64,000 bases of DNA from Rotaria macrura (taxonomy: Eukaryota > Rotifera > Eurotatoria > Philodinida > Philodinidae), in NCBI GenBank assembly GCA_900239685.1, contig OENT01000447.1, forward strand, positions 1 to 64,000. The letters are read 5' to 3'. Shown in pieces: positions 1 to 11,824 of this stretch (the stretch's first letter is position 1; each line of letters begins with the position of its first letter). A model generated the notes under the pieces. That model worked only from the letters and a program-made list of their open reading frames with translations, ran no database searches and was not told where the DNA came from. The position numbers and the translations under genes were made by a program.

Positions 1-3000
1 TTTGTATACGAAACTCAAAAGGGTTTTTGACAAAACGTCAGTGGTAACGCAAATTTCAAAGGGTTCAGGACGAAACATTTTTTATATTTTAAAACTTTAT
101 AAAGAATTTTACAAAGCCTTGGATATTGCTAAACCTCTTACAGGTTTCGTATGATCCCACGGACACTTATAAAGTACAGTAGAACTTGACGAAACCTCAG
201 AGGTTTCGTGTGACACCTTATTTTTTTTCAGTGTAGAGATTTCTTTTGGTTCTAGATTCGGCACAGAAAAAGGTATGATCGGTCTTTCTTTTGGTTTCAA
301 TGGGCAAGATCTTCTAAAAGCGAGAAAAACATTTCTTGAGTGAGTCATAAAGGCCAATAGACGATTGTCGAACGATTAATGAATAATATAGTTTTTCTTT
401 GTGAATGCTGCTACTACTCAGTATGTACTCGAGTATTAAATGAATCAATAAGAAAAGATTCCCTATAAATGTTCCTCAATAGTGAATATGCAAGAGGCAG
501 AGTCAAACTAATCAGCATATATAGATTTTTTGTAAATAAAAATTAATGAGGTATCATGTTCATTTTGACGAGTAAATCTTAACCGAAAAACTATTTTTCT
601 TTTTGCGAACTGATTAGGAATTCTAAGTAGTGATGTAATTTTACAACAATTCCCTATCAGGTAAATAATGAGAAAACAACCATTAAAATGCATCACTATA
701 TGCATTTTGTCCATTTGAGCATTATAATGCACTTTCTCGTGTAAATAATAGGGAAATATGCATTAAAATGCGTTACCAGCATTAAGCGAACCATTTTACC
801 ATTTCTTGTGAACAATTTGTTTTTCTTTCCAGTTTCAAATTATTTTTGAAACTCTTCTCGGCTAATAAAAATGACATCTCCGTATTTCATTTGTATTCTG
901 GATGTTTATTTCTTCAGTAATTGAATTAAGAACATTCGTTCAGGTTAGTATACTTGAAAGAGATAAAACTGTTTGACAGGGATAAGTTTTTCAATGAATC
1001 TCCGTCAAAAAGCGAGTTTTTCGATATGAGTGTGAGAATCTTTCATCAATTGGCACTTACACCGTCATCGTCACTCTCCCTCACATTCTTTTCTATACGT
1101 CACAGTCGACCTAGTAGGATGGCTATCAGAACCAGACTTAGTTTCAAAGAATTTTTAAAAACCGGAATCGCACTGTTATCAAAGTCTCGAAAGTATACTT
1201 GGTTTTGAAGAAATTTGTTTTGGCCAGAGTTCACCCATAGAAAAATATTTACAGAAAGAAACGGTTACGAATTGAATTTTCACAAACTGAAACGCCTTTT
1301 ATTGGCTAGAACGGGCTCTTTATACAATTGAACTTCAGCAAGAGTACATGGCGGTAAAACATACCCTCCCTACCATGATGAAAGCATTAGTAATGAACGA
1401 ATTCGAATCGAAAAGAACGCTTCTTGAAGAAATCATTACAGCTCAGTCATATAGCTGAAAAGCATTCATCTTAAAAACGCGTTAAAACCTTGAAAGAAGG
1501 CGTCTGTACCGTTTCAGAAAATGCTTCTTTCGTTTTGCCTGAACGCAATCAGCGTAATGTCGAATTGATTTCTCAATATGGACGAAAATAGGGGCACTAC
1601 AACTAGGTGTGTCAATGACTATTTAGTTTTAGTTTTGATTTACATATAAGCATAAATATAAACAATTTAAATTAAAAAATAAATATAAATGATAATCCAG
1701 GTCAATGATTCCCACCTTCGGATCTGCGAATTCTCTATGGAAACCGTCTCGTACTTTTCTATCTGGGAATAATTTATATTTAAAATAGATTAATTATGGC
1801 ATAATTTATATATTAAATATATTTAACTGACACTAGTTTGTTCAATTAAATATAACTTTAAAAAAATAATTGTATTCTAAAATATAAATGTAGTTTTAAT
1901 AATTTATATGCAAAAAATAAAATTATTGCCAGCTATTTTTATTTAAATTATAAATTACAATTAATTTAGTTCATTCTTAAATAAATTATGAACAAAATAA
2001 CTTCCATCTGCTTTAAATAAATTGGGAAACAAAATCCCTAACTTTTACTGATAGTACAAGCTTCTTGGCTAAAGTATACCAGTTTATTTAATACAAGTAG
2101 AAAAGACAACTGTCTGAGGTGTACGTAAGTTTAGCCCAATGGGTATGGTATATTCATTGCTTCGTTACAAAAATTTCATCTGGTCGAACCTACTTAAAGG
2201 CAATAAAATAAGTATGAGCTAAAACGCGTTGAATGATAACTAAAGTACACTGATGCATTAAACAATTCTCTGAGAACATATAGGAGTTGTACAGAAACTC
2301 GTTTAGGTACCTTCTTTTTATCCTGAAGTTATAATAATTAAGATGATGGGAAAAGGCCACAAAAAATGCAAGAAAATGCAATCTGTACTATCCGTTATAA
2401 TGCAACTTCTGAAACCATTTCTTGGCCATTATTTGTGACCGTTTCGCATCATTATTATTATTATTATTTCAGCACATTTTAATACCATTTTACCATTTTT
2501 ATCCCTGTCTGGGAAGGATTAAATAAAGATCCCGGATTACAAGTTTTTCTTTTTCGTAAATTATTATGCTATAAATTTACCTTTGTCAGATATACAATAG
2601 TATTTTAATTAATATTTATTCAATTTCTCTCTTCCAATATATAGGGATTCGTAAAACACAAATTGAAATAGTTCCACAATGTATAGAGATGCTACCACAA
2701 TTAATGAATTTATTATTTTTTTTCGGGCAAAACAATCAAAATTCTTTTTAAATGGATTTTTATATCAGTATTTTTTAAAATGCTTCTTTTATCTTAACAT
2801 GATTATACTAAATTTTGTTGAAGTTCTTTTCAACAATATTTTTCATGTTTAGGTGTTTTTACATATTGATTATGCATTTTTGCTGTGTTGTTTTTGTACT
2901 CGAGAACAAAGTGTTTATGAAATGAAATTTAAAAAAACTAATTGCAAAAACTAATCGAAGAACTAGAGCTACAAGGTGAATTGAGTGGGGTTATTGCATT

Positions 3001-5131
3001 CGTAAAACAAACCAAGGATAAAATTACTAAAGTGAGTTAAAATAATTCATCGTTCGTAATATTTACCAGTGTCAAACGAAATCATGTGTGCAGCGGCAGA
3101 TTTTTACAAGGGCTTTTTAACATAAAAAACTCATGATTCAGCTATCTGTTCTCCAATATTCAATACGAGCAATATGTGAGTACCATTGTAAAACTTCTGT
3201 TTAAATCCACACGTACACCTGGCACATGTGGTGTTATCATGCGAAGCTGCATGATGTTTGTGAATACTTGCGAAAGTAATCTAACTGGCTTGAAGGACTC
3301 ATTGGCTATGGAGAAATATCTGGCTCAATCTCTGTTACCAGCATAATTTCTAATCATATCTTATAGCTTAACATCAATCTACATCTATTAAGTAGATCAT
3401 ATACACTTGCACAAGCGTAAAATATAAGGCCTAGAATTTAGGACTCTGAAAACTTTACATAAAAATATACTATTAGGTTCTCGAATGGTGTATTCATAAG
3501 TTCTTAAATGGAAGAAAAAGAGTCATCTGGTGAATCTCCCATTTCGATAGATTGTTACATGTGTTTATTTCAATGATTGATGTCAGAAAAAATGACTTGG
3601 CAATATCGAAAAGAGAAGCTGTGAATACGAACGAATTTCAATGGTTTCTAATAGAGTGAATAAGCCCTTCAAAATCGTTGCGTGGCCTTGTCAAACATAG
3701 TGCAGATAAAAATTTAGTTTTTTGTTGTTTGGAGCAGGCAACATGAAGGATTAAGAATAGGTTACCTTATCTATTTTTGCGTTCTTTCCAACAAGTGAAA
3801 AAGGTATGTAAATCGAAGAAAAAAAGAATATGGTAATATATCATAACGATACCCTTCAGAAGGCCTATCCTTGTCGTTTTAAAACGATGAAACGTAAGTA
3901 TTTCGATCAGTAATCGAAGGTAATCATCCATTAGCTATCTTAGATAGTCGACTGGTTTTATTGATCGAATAAATCAGAAATCCATACAGTACTGATATAT
4001 CAGAAACTGGTAAACATTAACTAATGTCTGTTTCATCTGTATTCTTTTTTTTCTCTTTTATTTGTTCATGAAACATAGTAGTTTTCAGTATAACACCGGC
4101 CTAATCATGCTACAAACAATATTGAGAGAAATTTTTGTACTTCTTCCGTTTTCTTTTTGAAAGCACCGTTGGCCTAATGACTACCGGATCGCAAACAAAG
4201 TATGCAGAAAAAGACGAGTTCAATATAAAAAATGCACTTGTGTGCCCCATCGGAGGTTTTGGCATGGACGCGAGGTCTCGTTAACACTATTAGATGTAGA
4301 AACATTTTCTCTTTCGAACTACATATTAGGTTTTGTTCGAAAAAGTGTCCCGCATCATAGATGGCGGTGTAAATTCGCCGTTATTAGGGTATTTCCTTAG
4401 AATCATTGCATTAATGTCGGATGATGAACGAAAGAGAACGTACAAAATTCTCCATCGAAATTCACTATTGGTTCTAGTCAGCCATTATCGTCTGTTTATC
4501 GCCACATACCAACAGCGATCTCGAAAATCCGACTTGGAGGCGAGAAAAAAATAGTTCTAAATTCCTATCACTCTTCATTACTTCAAATGAGATTAGGGAG
4601 AATCTTGAAAAAAGTGTCCCCTAGAAAGCCTACAAAGTGCATTTTCTGCTATTGAATCGATGAATCATCGGGCTCTGATCATCTACTATACGAATGATGA
4701 GATAAAGTTTTCGAGATCGTTGAAAGGATCTAAATGAATCCCTTGCAATGATGTTTGCATATTTTTGAATGTCCAAGTTCACAGTTACGTAAGAAATGAA
4801 ATCGTCGATTACATTTTCAAGTAACACTGACCTGAAAGTTCGTTGTCTTGCATATTTATCTGAAAAATAAGGGTTTTAATAAGATGCTGGAAGAATAAGA
4901 TTTTTTCATCGAATCGAGGACTACATTTCTAAACATTTCTTGATTTGACATAGGACTAAAATAAAATCTAGGCAAGATGATCTGTTTATAGGAACTCAGA
5001 TTTCTTGATAAAATTACTCTGCTAGTGTGGCGATAAAAGTCCTAGTCTATAGAATAGAAATTTACGGCACAACTTTTACAATGATTCTTGACGTCAATTT
5101 ATTTTCAAGACGTGTTTGATCAATCATTATC
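1..5131. other. Intergenic region without a recognised gene
   Basis: About 5.1 kb of A+T-rich DNA. No reading frame here resembles a known family; the longest frames (about 60-85 codons) start at TTG or lack any similarity I can name. It holds a palindromic GGTTTCGT-containing repeat at the left edge (1-225), two degenerate 36-bp repeat copies near 661-776, and two short tRNA-like A-box stretches near 4090 and 4165. I see no promoter or RNA gene that I could defend. Confidence 0.5.
661..776. repeat. Degenerate direct repeat, two copies 80 bp apart
   Basis: The stretch at 661-698 (GTAAATAATGAGAAAAC then CATTAAAATGCATCAC) recurs at 741-776 (GTAAATAATAGGGAAAT then CATTAAAATGCGTTAC), an 80-bp period with several mismatches. 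It looks like the remains of a tandem repeat or of a duplicated fragment. No function is suggested by its sequence. Confidence 0.45.
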
Positions 5132-7090
5132 ATGTGTGGAATAATCGCCTTCCTCAATACAGACGATTGTGATGACAGATCACCTCCCGATCTACAGGCA
5201 GCTCTTAAATTGTTAAGTCACCGTGGACCCGATGGTAGTGGTACTTGGATTGATTCTAGTAGTCGTATTGGATTCGGCCATGCTCGCCTTTCAATTATTG
5301 ACTTAGAACATGGCCAACAGCCACTATCGAATGCATCTGGTGATATTCAATTGATTGTCAATGGCGAATTCTATGGATTCGAGAAAATTCGTAAAGAACT
5401 TGAGTCATCTAATCATGTCTTCAAGACAAAAAGTGATAGTGAGATCGCCATTCATCTATATGAAGATCAAGGGCTCTCGTTTGTTGATTCTTTAAGAGGT
5501 GAATTCGCTCTTTGCTTATGGGATGCTAGAAAATCATTACTGATCTGTGTACGTGATCGATTTGGTGTCAAGCCACTATTTTACACCAAGATTCATAACC
5601 GACTACTTGTCAGTAGTGAAATCAAAGCATTTCTTCCACTTGGTCTGGAACCCGAATGGGATATCGATAGTGTGGTAAATTCTGGAATGATCTTTGATAC
5701 TCGTACATTGTTCAAAGGTGTGGCAAAATTGCCACCAGGTCATTACATGGTGGCAACCCTTTCTGGCTCGATCAATATCTGTAGATATTGGGATGCTGAT
5801 TATGCTGATAAAAGTCTAAGCGAACGCCGATCGAATGATGAAATGATAACTGGTGTTCACCATCAATTAGTAGAGGCAGTACGACTTCGATTACGAGCCG
5901 ATGTTCCGGTAGGTGTCTATCTGAGTGGTGGCATTGATTCATCCTGTGTTCTCGGCATAGCAGCAAGTATTATTCGAGAGGCAGATCCAAATGCTCAGAT
6001 TGATGCATTTACAATTTCGTTCTCTGATAGAAAAAACTTTGACGAAGGAGATATTGCTGAACGCACGGCAGCTCACTGTAGAGCCAACTTTCATAAACTT
6101 TGCGTACGAGAAACGGACTTAACTGCTGCCTTCGACGATTGTATTTGGCATTGTGAAGCACCACTCTGTGATCTAAACAGTGTAGCCAAGTTTCTTCTAT
6201 CCCGTTTTGTACATGATAAAGGATTCAAAGTAGTATTAACTGGTGAAGGATCAGATGAGCATTTTGCTGGCTACTCGTTCTTTACTGCTGACTTCTTACG
6301 AGAAGAGGATACTTCTTGTAACAAAGTCGTCGATCAACGTATGGCGAAGTTGCAGAATATTGAATCGTTAAGTAGCATCTGGGAAACTGTTGAACTACGG
6401 CGCATGTCATATTCAGATGAAATCGTGAATAGGCGCATGTTGAATGGAATTAGCACACATCGGGTTCGAAGTTCTCTCTTTGGACTACCTAGTGAGATGT
6501 TTACGGATGCTGTTCTGAAACGCACTGGTGAACCTGATCCATGCTTTACGATAGTGGCCGCCATCGATGGGATCGCTCGCGAAAAAGCACGAACCAAATG
6601 GCATTCTCTACACACTGCTCTGTATGTAGAAAGCCACACGATTCTTCCCAATCACATATGCAATCATCTGGGTGATCGAACGGAAATGGCTCATTCTATA
6701 GAAGCTCGTGTACCATTTCTCGATCATCATCTAACAGATTATGTCAACCAATTACCTCCATCAGTAAAAATAAACTATCCAACTGATAAATGGATACTGC
6801 GTGAGGCCACAAAATCGTACATTACAGACGAGGTGTACTATCGCGTAAAACATCCGTTCGTTGCTCCACCAGCCGAAGCCAAAACTACACCTCATGGCAT
6901 ATATTTGAATCAGCGACTTACTCGCGAAGCCATTGAAGCACTTGGTTGGCTTCGTTGGAGTTTTGTCGAACATATGAAAGTATCCTTCTTCGAATATAAC
7001 AATAGAAGAGCACAAAATGTCTTAAACTTTATTCTTTCAATGGTAGTTATCAGTGAAAAGTTTTCTGTCAAACCATATGTTAAAAAGTAA
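5132..7090 (+). CDS. Asparagine synthase (glutamine-hydrolysing), bacterial/fungal type, intronless
   Basis: This 652-residue protein should make asparagine from aspartate, ATP and glutamine-derived ammonia in the cytosol. The start is fixed by the MCGII opening: after Met removal Cys2 is the nucleophile of the N-terminal glutaminase domain. That domain also shows HRGPD (30-34), the RLSI stretch (52-55), NGEFYG (77-82) where most relatives have NGEIYN, and Asp102. The synthetase domain carries the pyrophosphate loop SGGIDSS (265-271), TGEGSDE (370-376) and a later ARVPFLDHH block. Length is somewhat above that of animal ASNS (about 560). The frame has no intron although most other genes here are split, and the domain style (DRFGVKPLFY, KHPFVAPP) resembles bacterial and fungal homologues more than animal ASNS. 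Horizontal origin is therefore likely but is an inference. An AATAAA hexamer lies about 86 bp after the stop. Confidence 0.93.
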   Translation: MCGIIAFLNTDDCDDRSPPDLQAALKLLSHRGPDGSGTWIDSSSRIGFGHARLSIIDLEHGQQPLSNASGDIQLIVNGEFYGFEKIRKELESSNHVFKTKSDSEIAIHLYEDQGLSFVDSLRGEFALCLWDARKSLLICVRDRFGVKPLFYTKIHNRLLVSSEIKAFLPLGLEPEWDIDSVVNSGMIFDTRTLFKGVAKLPPGHYMVATLSGSINICRYWDADYADKSLSERRSNDEMITGVHHQLVEAVRLRLRADVPVGVYLSGGIDSSCVLGIAASIIREADPNAQIDAFTISFSDRKNFDEGDIAERTAAHCRANFHKLCVRETDLTAAFDDCIWHCEAPLCDLNSVAKFLLSRFVHDKGFKVVLTGEGSDEHFAGYSFFTADFLREEDTSCNKVVDQRMAKLQNIESLSSIWETVELRRMSYSDEIVNRRMLNGISTHRVRSSLFGLPSEMFTDAVLKRTGEPDPCFTIVAAIDGIAREKARTKWHSLHTALYVESHTILPNHICNHLGDRTEMAHSIEARVPFLDHHLTDYVNQLPPSVKINYPTDKWILREATKSYITDEVYYRVKHPFVAPPAEAKTTPHGIYLNQRLTREAIEALGWLRWSFVEHMKVSFFEYNNRRAQNVLNFILSMVVISEKFSVKPYVKK

Positions 7091-7175
7091 ACAATTGAAA
7101 TTTATCAAACATATAAATCGAATGCATAGTTGAAAATAGCATCCGTTTTCACCAATCAACCTGATACTCATAAAT

Positions 7176-7181
7176 AATAAA
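7176..7181 (+). promoter_or_regulatory. Poly(A) signal AATAAA after the asparagine synthase
   Basis: A canonical AATAAA lies about 86 bp after the stop codon of the asparagine synthase. Distance and strand fit a eukaryotic cleavage/polyadenylation signal, which suggests the gene is expressed as host mRNA and is not bacterial contamination. Confidence 0.5.
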
Positions 7182-9369
7182 CTTTAGACCAAACATTTTA
7201 TTTATGTCTTCTTATTCACACATGCAACACACACAAATTAGTTCCTTTTATATAAACATCCCTTTTAGAATCAGTGAAGAGACTAGTATTTTTTCCAACA
7301 AAAAGGAACATGCTGCCTTGATAAAAACTTAACTACAATCATGACAATGATTCTATGCCTATGTATGCCTCTACTTCTATATTTCACAGTAGTTTCTTTC
7401 CTTTTCTTCTTATTGTTCATTACCAATTCAAAAATATACAATACAGAGAGAGTATACTTGCCACTGACTGTTTCCACTGTGGCTATACTAATCTCTACAC
7501 TCTGCTATTTAATCGAGACTACGATGTTGAATGCGTGCATGATTCAGAATAAAGTGAAGATGAATCTTGTTTACGATTGTGAGACTATCACTTCAAAGCT
7601 GTGCACTTAAAATGAAAACAGTTTCTGCAACTTTCCTCGTTACATAAGGTCTGATATATTTGATAATTCGTCTTATATGAAACGTTTTTGGTGGTTTTTT
7701 TATATGTGAGATGCTTACCAATTATCAAAAGCAAGAATTTTTTGTTTCTGATGTTGTGCAAAAATTTGAAAAACAACAGTTGAGGAAAAAAGTAAGTGTA
7801 CTTAAAGTGCTGAATATGAAGAGAAAAAAATGAATTCATTTCATGAGTATATCCGAGAATTTTTGATAAGTTCAAATTCCGTAGGCTTCGCTTCCTGTCC
7901 AACATAGAATTTTGTTTTCAGTATTCAAATGTGGTTTGGCTAAAAAAACAACAAGGTCATTTCTATTCTTCTTCAATAGAAAGGTAGAATACAACCTTAT
8001 TCTATTGATTTAGTAACAGTGAGAATTTAATGTATAAGATAAAATTGAAACTGAGAACTCAATGCGACGAAACCAATCAAAGGAATGAAATTCTAAAACT
8101 TTCAAGGTTAAAACAAAATAATACGGCTCTTCGAACTTCACATTTATTAATAATAAACTTTTTAAAATGAATTAATGAAAGAAGTTTGGCTCAAATAGTA
8201 AATTATTACTATAGGTTATTAAAATCGAACAGGATACAGAATATTAGTAGACGCAGATATTCTCTATGAAAATTGCATCATACTAAATCTTTAACGGTTC
8301 TAGGAAAAAATTGATTCTGCTCTGATTATGAGAAATCTGCAGCAAAAACTTAGCTTAGTTCTATACTAATTAATTCAATCTTCAACATACCATGCCTGTA
8401 TCAAAACCCTTTTTTTTATCACGAAGTTCTGAAATCTATGTAACAATCATTTATTTTTATCATTGATTTCTTAAATATGAATATAATGTCTTAATTCTAA
8501 CCTTGAATCTTATTTTTCATCGAACTCGTATTCGTATATTTAATGTTTCATGTCTATTTCACCACCTAAAGTCTACAACTAGCTCCTTGTTACTCTGTAA
8601 AACTGCTGATTTCTATGCTTCATCAATTATTTTACTTCTTAAGTTTAATCCTTGCACCAATACTATAAATTGTCTATGTGAGCCGCAAATTCTTCGATTA
8701 AGTCTTGATTTCTCCTTACCATGGGTTAACCTTATACTAAATCGTTTTTTATTCCCGAAAGAAAATGTCAATCTGTTTAATTCCTTACTTATATCCATAA
8801 TCCACTTTCTCGTTATATGATCCTCCATTCCCACATAATTATTTGTGTAGAACCTTATGTGTATGTTTTAAGCTTTGTATTTTATACACGATTTCATTTT
8901 TGTAGATACTTTGTTGTGTTGTGTATCTCGTCCATAATATTCCTATATTTATAAAATCGACGAAACCTTGTCGCAGTCCGGGAGATGGAATGAATTTCGA
9001 ATCGTTAGTGCTTTTGGATGTTATCGGATCCTACCGTAGAAATATGATGGAATCCCACGCGAAGCCTTGGCTCATCTATAGTATTGTTAGCAGGTACAAG
9101 TTAGCAGCTAATTAAAAAAATAGGGTTCATCTGTAGTATTCAATTGTAGATCTATCTCCTAGAATATGATCTTGTATTGTCGCTTGATCAGATACGATAA
9201 GATTCAATTGAATCTGGTATTGGATTTAGTCACCTGTGATTCAAACAAAGACATTAAAAATATGTAGTTTTATTACTGCTTCATACGTCTAACAGTTTCT
9301 TTCTGTTCTACTTCGAAAAGGAACATGTACTGCTTGTACAATATAACTTGAATCCTAAGAAAGCAGAAT

Positions 9370-10530
9370 GACACGAAAAGAAATATACTCTGACTGTTTT
9401 AATCAACTCCCTGAAACATCTGAAACTCATACTAGAAGATACTTATGGAGTAGTAGTACCCTACCCAGGTCGAAAACTCTGACACAAGATCTTATGAACA
9501 ACATACAAGATCTTGGAATATGGGTGAAATCTGACAAGAATCTGACAAAAAATCGTCGTCTCTGAGATCTTGCATCAGATCTCACAGTCAGATTCTGGAA
9601 AGATCTTATAAATGTGTATGATCTTTCAAGAATCTGAATGTCTGATCTGATGCAAGATCTCAGAGACTACGATTTTCACACGATTTTTCGTCTGATCTTA
9701 CCAGATCATACAAGATCAGATGCAGAATCTTATCATATCTTAACATCTGTTTGTTTGCCCTGGGTAGTCGAACATCTTGTAAGCAAGATCTTGACCAAGA
9801 TCTTGCGTACAGATAAGTGAACAGATCTTGAAAATTTAGGTACAAGATAACCGTATTATCTTGCGCCAAGATCTTATTGTAGATCTTGGGCACAGATATG
9901 TAAGATATTGGGTACGAATCCATAATATCTTGGATACGTACTAAGATTAAACGTGTTGCATGTGTCGTGATTTGCGACACCATGTACGGCGTATTCTAAA
10001 AATAAGGTTCGAACCTACAGTGCAACGCATTTTTAATTTTTTCTGTAAAAACGTATTATATTTTTTTAAAATTATTTTCAATTTATTTATTCTCTCTAAA
10101 ACAATTCAAGCAAGTCAAATCTCGGGACTTGACTACCTTTGCGTTGGCTGGATCTCCGTGAGACCAATTCAGGGCAATCTTCTCCCAATCATCGATCGAG
10201 ATCGCATGCTCTCGAATATTTAATAATCGAGAAATAGTATTGAAAAAATATTTTGAAAATGAATGTTTCTTATAGTCGATCATGCTGCTTATATACGACT
10301 GCAAATGCATAACAGAAAGGTGAATGGCTACTAGTCAGTATTGAAATATACGAATGATGTTGCCTTATGTTTTATTCAAGATCTTGTGAGAAGATAAAAG
10401 TAACGGATATCTTGTCCATGATCTTGCCAAGATCTTAGGTACAGATACATCTGATACAACCAAAATATATAGATACAAATTATCTTTTCAAGATCTTGAT
10501 AAGATCTTGCTTACAAGATATTATGATGGT
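9370..10530. repeat. AGATCTTG-rich repeat zone in two blocks
   Basis: The words AAGATCTTG, CAGATCTTG and close variants recur many times in two blocks, about 9480-9925 and 10375-10525, in both orientations since AAGATCTT is a palindrome. About 450 bp of unrelated sequence separates the blocks. This is the look of subterminal repeats at the ends of a non-autonomous DNA transposon, or of a decayed satellite. No transposase is visible. Confidence 0.55.
9547..9677. repeat. Long hairpin (inverted repeat) inside the AGATCT-rich zone
   Basis: The left arm (about 9547-9605) reads AAAATCGTCGTCTCTGAGAT, then CTTGCATCAGATC and AGATTCTGGAAAGATC. The right arm (about 9620-9677) is its reverse complement with few mismatches. 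The loop is about 14 bp (TTATAAATGTGTAT). The transcript or single strand would fold into a stem of nearly 60 bp. Confidence 0.75.
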
Positions 10531-11512
10531 GTGAGTGTTAGTGTGGAAGTTTATATGTTAATCGACTCTAATTGTTACTACTATAGTGTAGGATTATCAG
10601 TATTTTTGATAGGGGTTTACATCCACTTGCAATTAGTATGAACTAATCTTCAATATCATGCATTTCTCAGTCTTGCACACTTCTTGGATCCTGTGTTACT
10701 ACAGGAAAAGGTCTTGTTGTTGATCTCAATAAGCCTAGGCCATGAGACTTATAGCATCAATTCAGGTATGAATGTGCGCGTACAAATGCAGCAGGAGTCA
10801 AAAGCTTTGTATTTCAGCAAGAAGCCGTCAAAAAAAGATTACATATACATTTATCTATGAAGAAAGAAGTAGGCAGCTGTGTATAGATCGTGCTTGATAA
10901 GAGCAGTAAACGGCCATTTAAAGCGTTGCATTAGATTACGAACGAAAAGGTTAGTAGATATACAAATAAAGAGAATATGATAATAAACGAATTCGGAGTT
11001 TCTAAGATAGTGTAAGAAAGTAATAGTGCCAAAAAAAACAAATGCTTCTGCGCATCAAAACCGTAAATTCTAGACTACCTCCTTTGTTTCATCCAGTTTC
11101 AAATGGTGCTCTCGAATACTAGTAAATAATTAACTATGGTTTAACACTTCATGAACGCTTTTCGCCTTATGTGAGGCATTGGCGGTTGAAAATATCACAA
11201 TGATGTTTGTACTTTACGTTTGTTTCTCATCGCTGTTATTCATAATCTCTCTTTCTCTCTTATTAGTATTGCTACCAGAGCTCTGCGAGACCACCAAAAA
11301 GGTGTCACACCCGGTCCCTTTCCATCTTCTGTTGCGCGTTCCGTCCCATCCCGCCTAATTCTGTCACTTGAAGGTAACTCTTTTTTCTCGATACACGGTT
11401 GAAAAAGTGCAGCTCTTTTATATTTTCTTTTTTAACGTGGATTGTTTTCGATTCGTTAGGAAGGATACGGTTATTATTAATTACAATGTTTTTTATATAC
11501 TTGCCCTTACAT

Positions 11513-11824
11513 TATTTTTATTCAAATAAATAAAATAAAATACAATTATGACGTTTCGACAATTGAAAGTTGTCTTCGTCAAATCATGTATCACATGAAT
11601 GTACAGGGATTGTTTTTATCTCTTTTTTTCGTTTATACAGTATGATAGTGGGACGGCAAAAGAAGACAAATAGTCTATAGATCCTAACAGTTTCACCGTC
11701 TTGTCGCCCTACTATCCTACTGTAAAAAAAGAAATTGAACAATGCCTGTACATCTATGTACAAAATCATCTGAAGAAGACAACTTTTATTGTCAAAACGT
11801 CATAATCGTATTTTATTTTATTTT
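11513..11824. mobile_element. Foldback/MITE-like element of about 310 bp
   Basis: The outer arms are AATTATGACGTTTCGACAAT then AAAGTTGTCTTCGTCA on the left (about 11543-11580) and the reverse complement of nearly the same sequence on the right (about 11771-11810). A second inner pair matches too: TATGATAGTGGGACGGCAA near 11641 against the complement of TTGTCGCCCTACTATCCTA near 11700. Nearly the whole element is thus one imperfect hairpin with no coding capacity. CTTACAT occurs directly at both edges (11506-11512 and 11825-11831) and may be a 7-bp target duplication. The family was not identified. Confidence 0.75.

Noticed and set aside
2942..3031. Thirty-codon coiled-coil-like frame (LIEELELQGELSG) ending at an AAA|GTGAGT donor
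   Set aside because: No acceptor or start codon leads into it and no partner exon with matching phase was found; too short to call.
10002..10030. GGTTCGAACC as the B box of a functional tRNA gene
   Set aside because: The T stem does not pair on either strand, no proper A box lies at the right distance, and the outer stem register fails; kept only as a low-interest structural observation.
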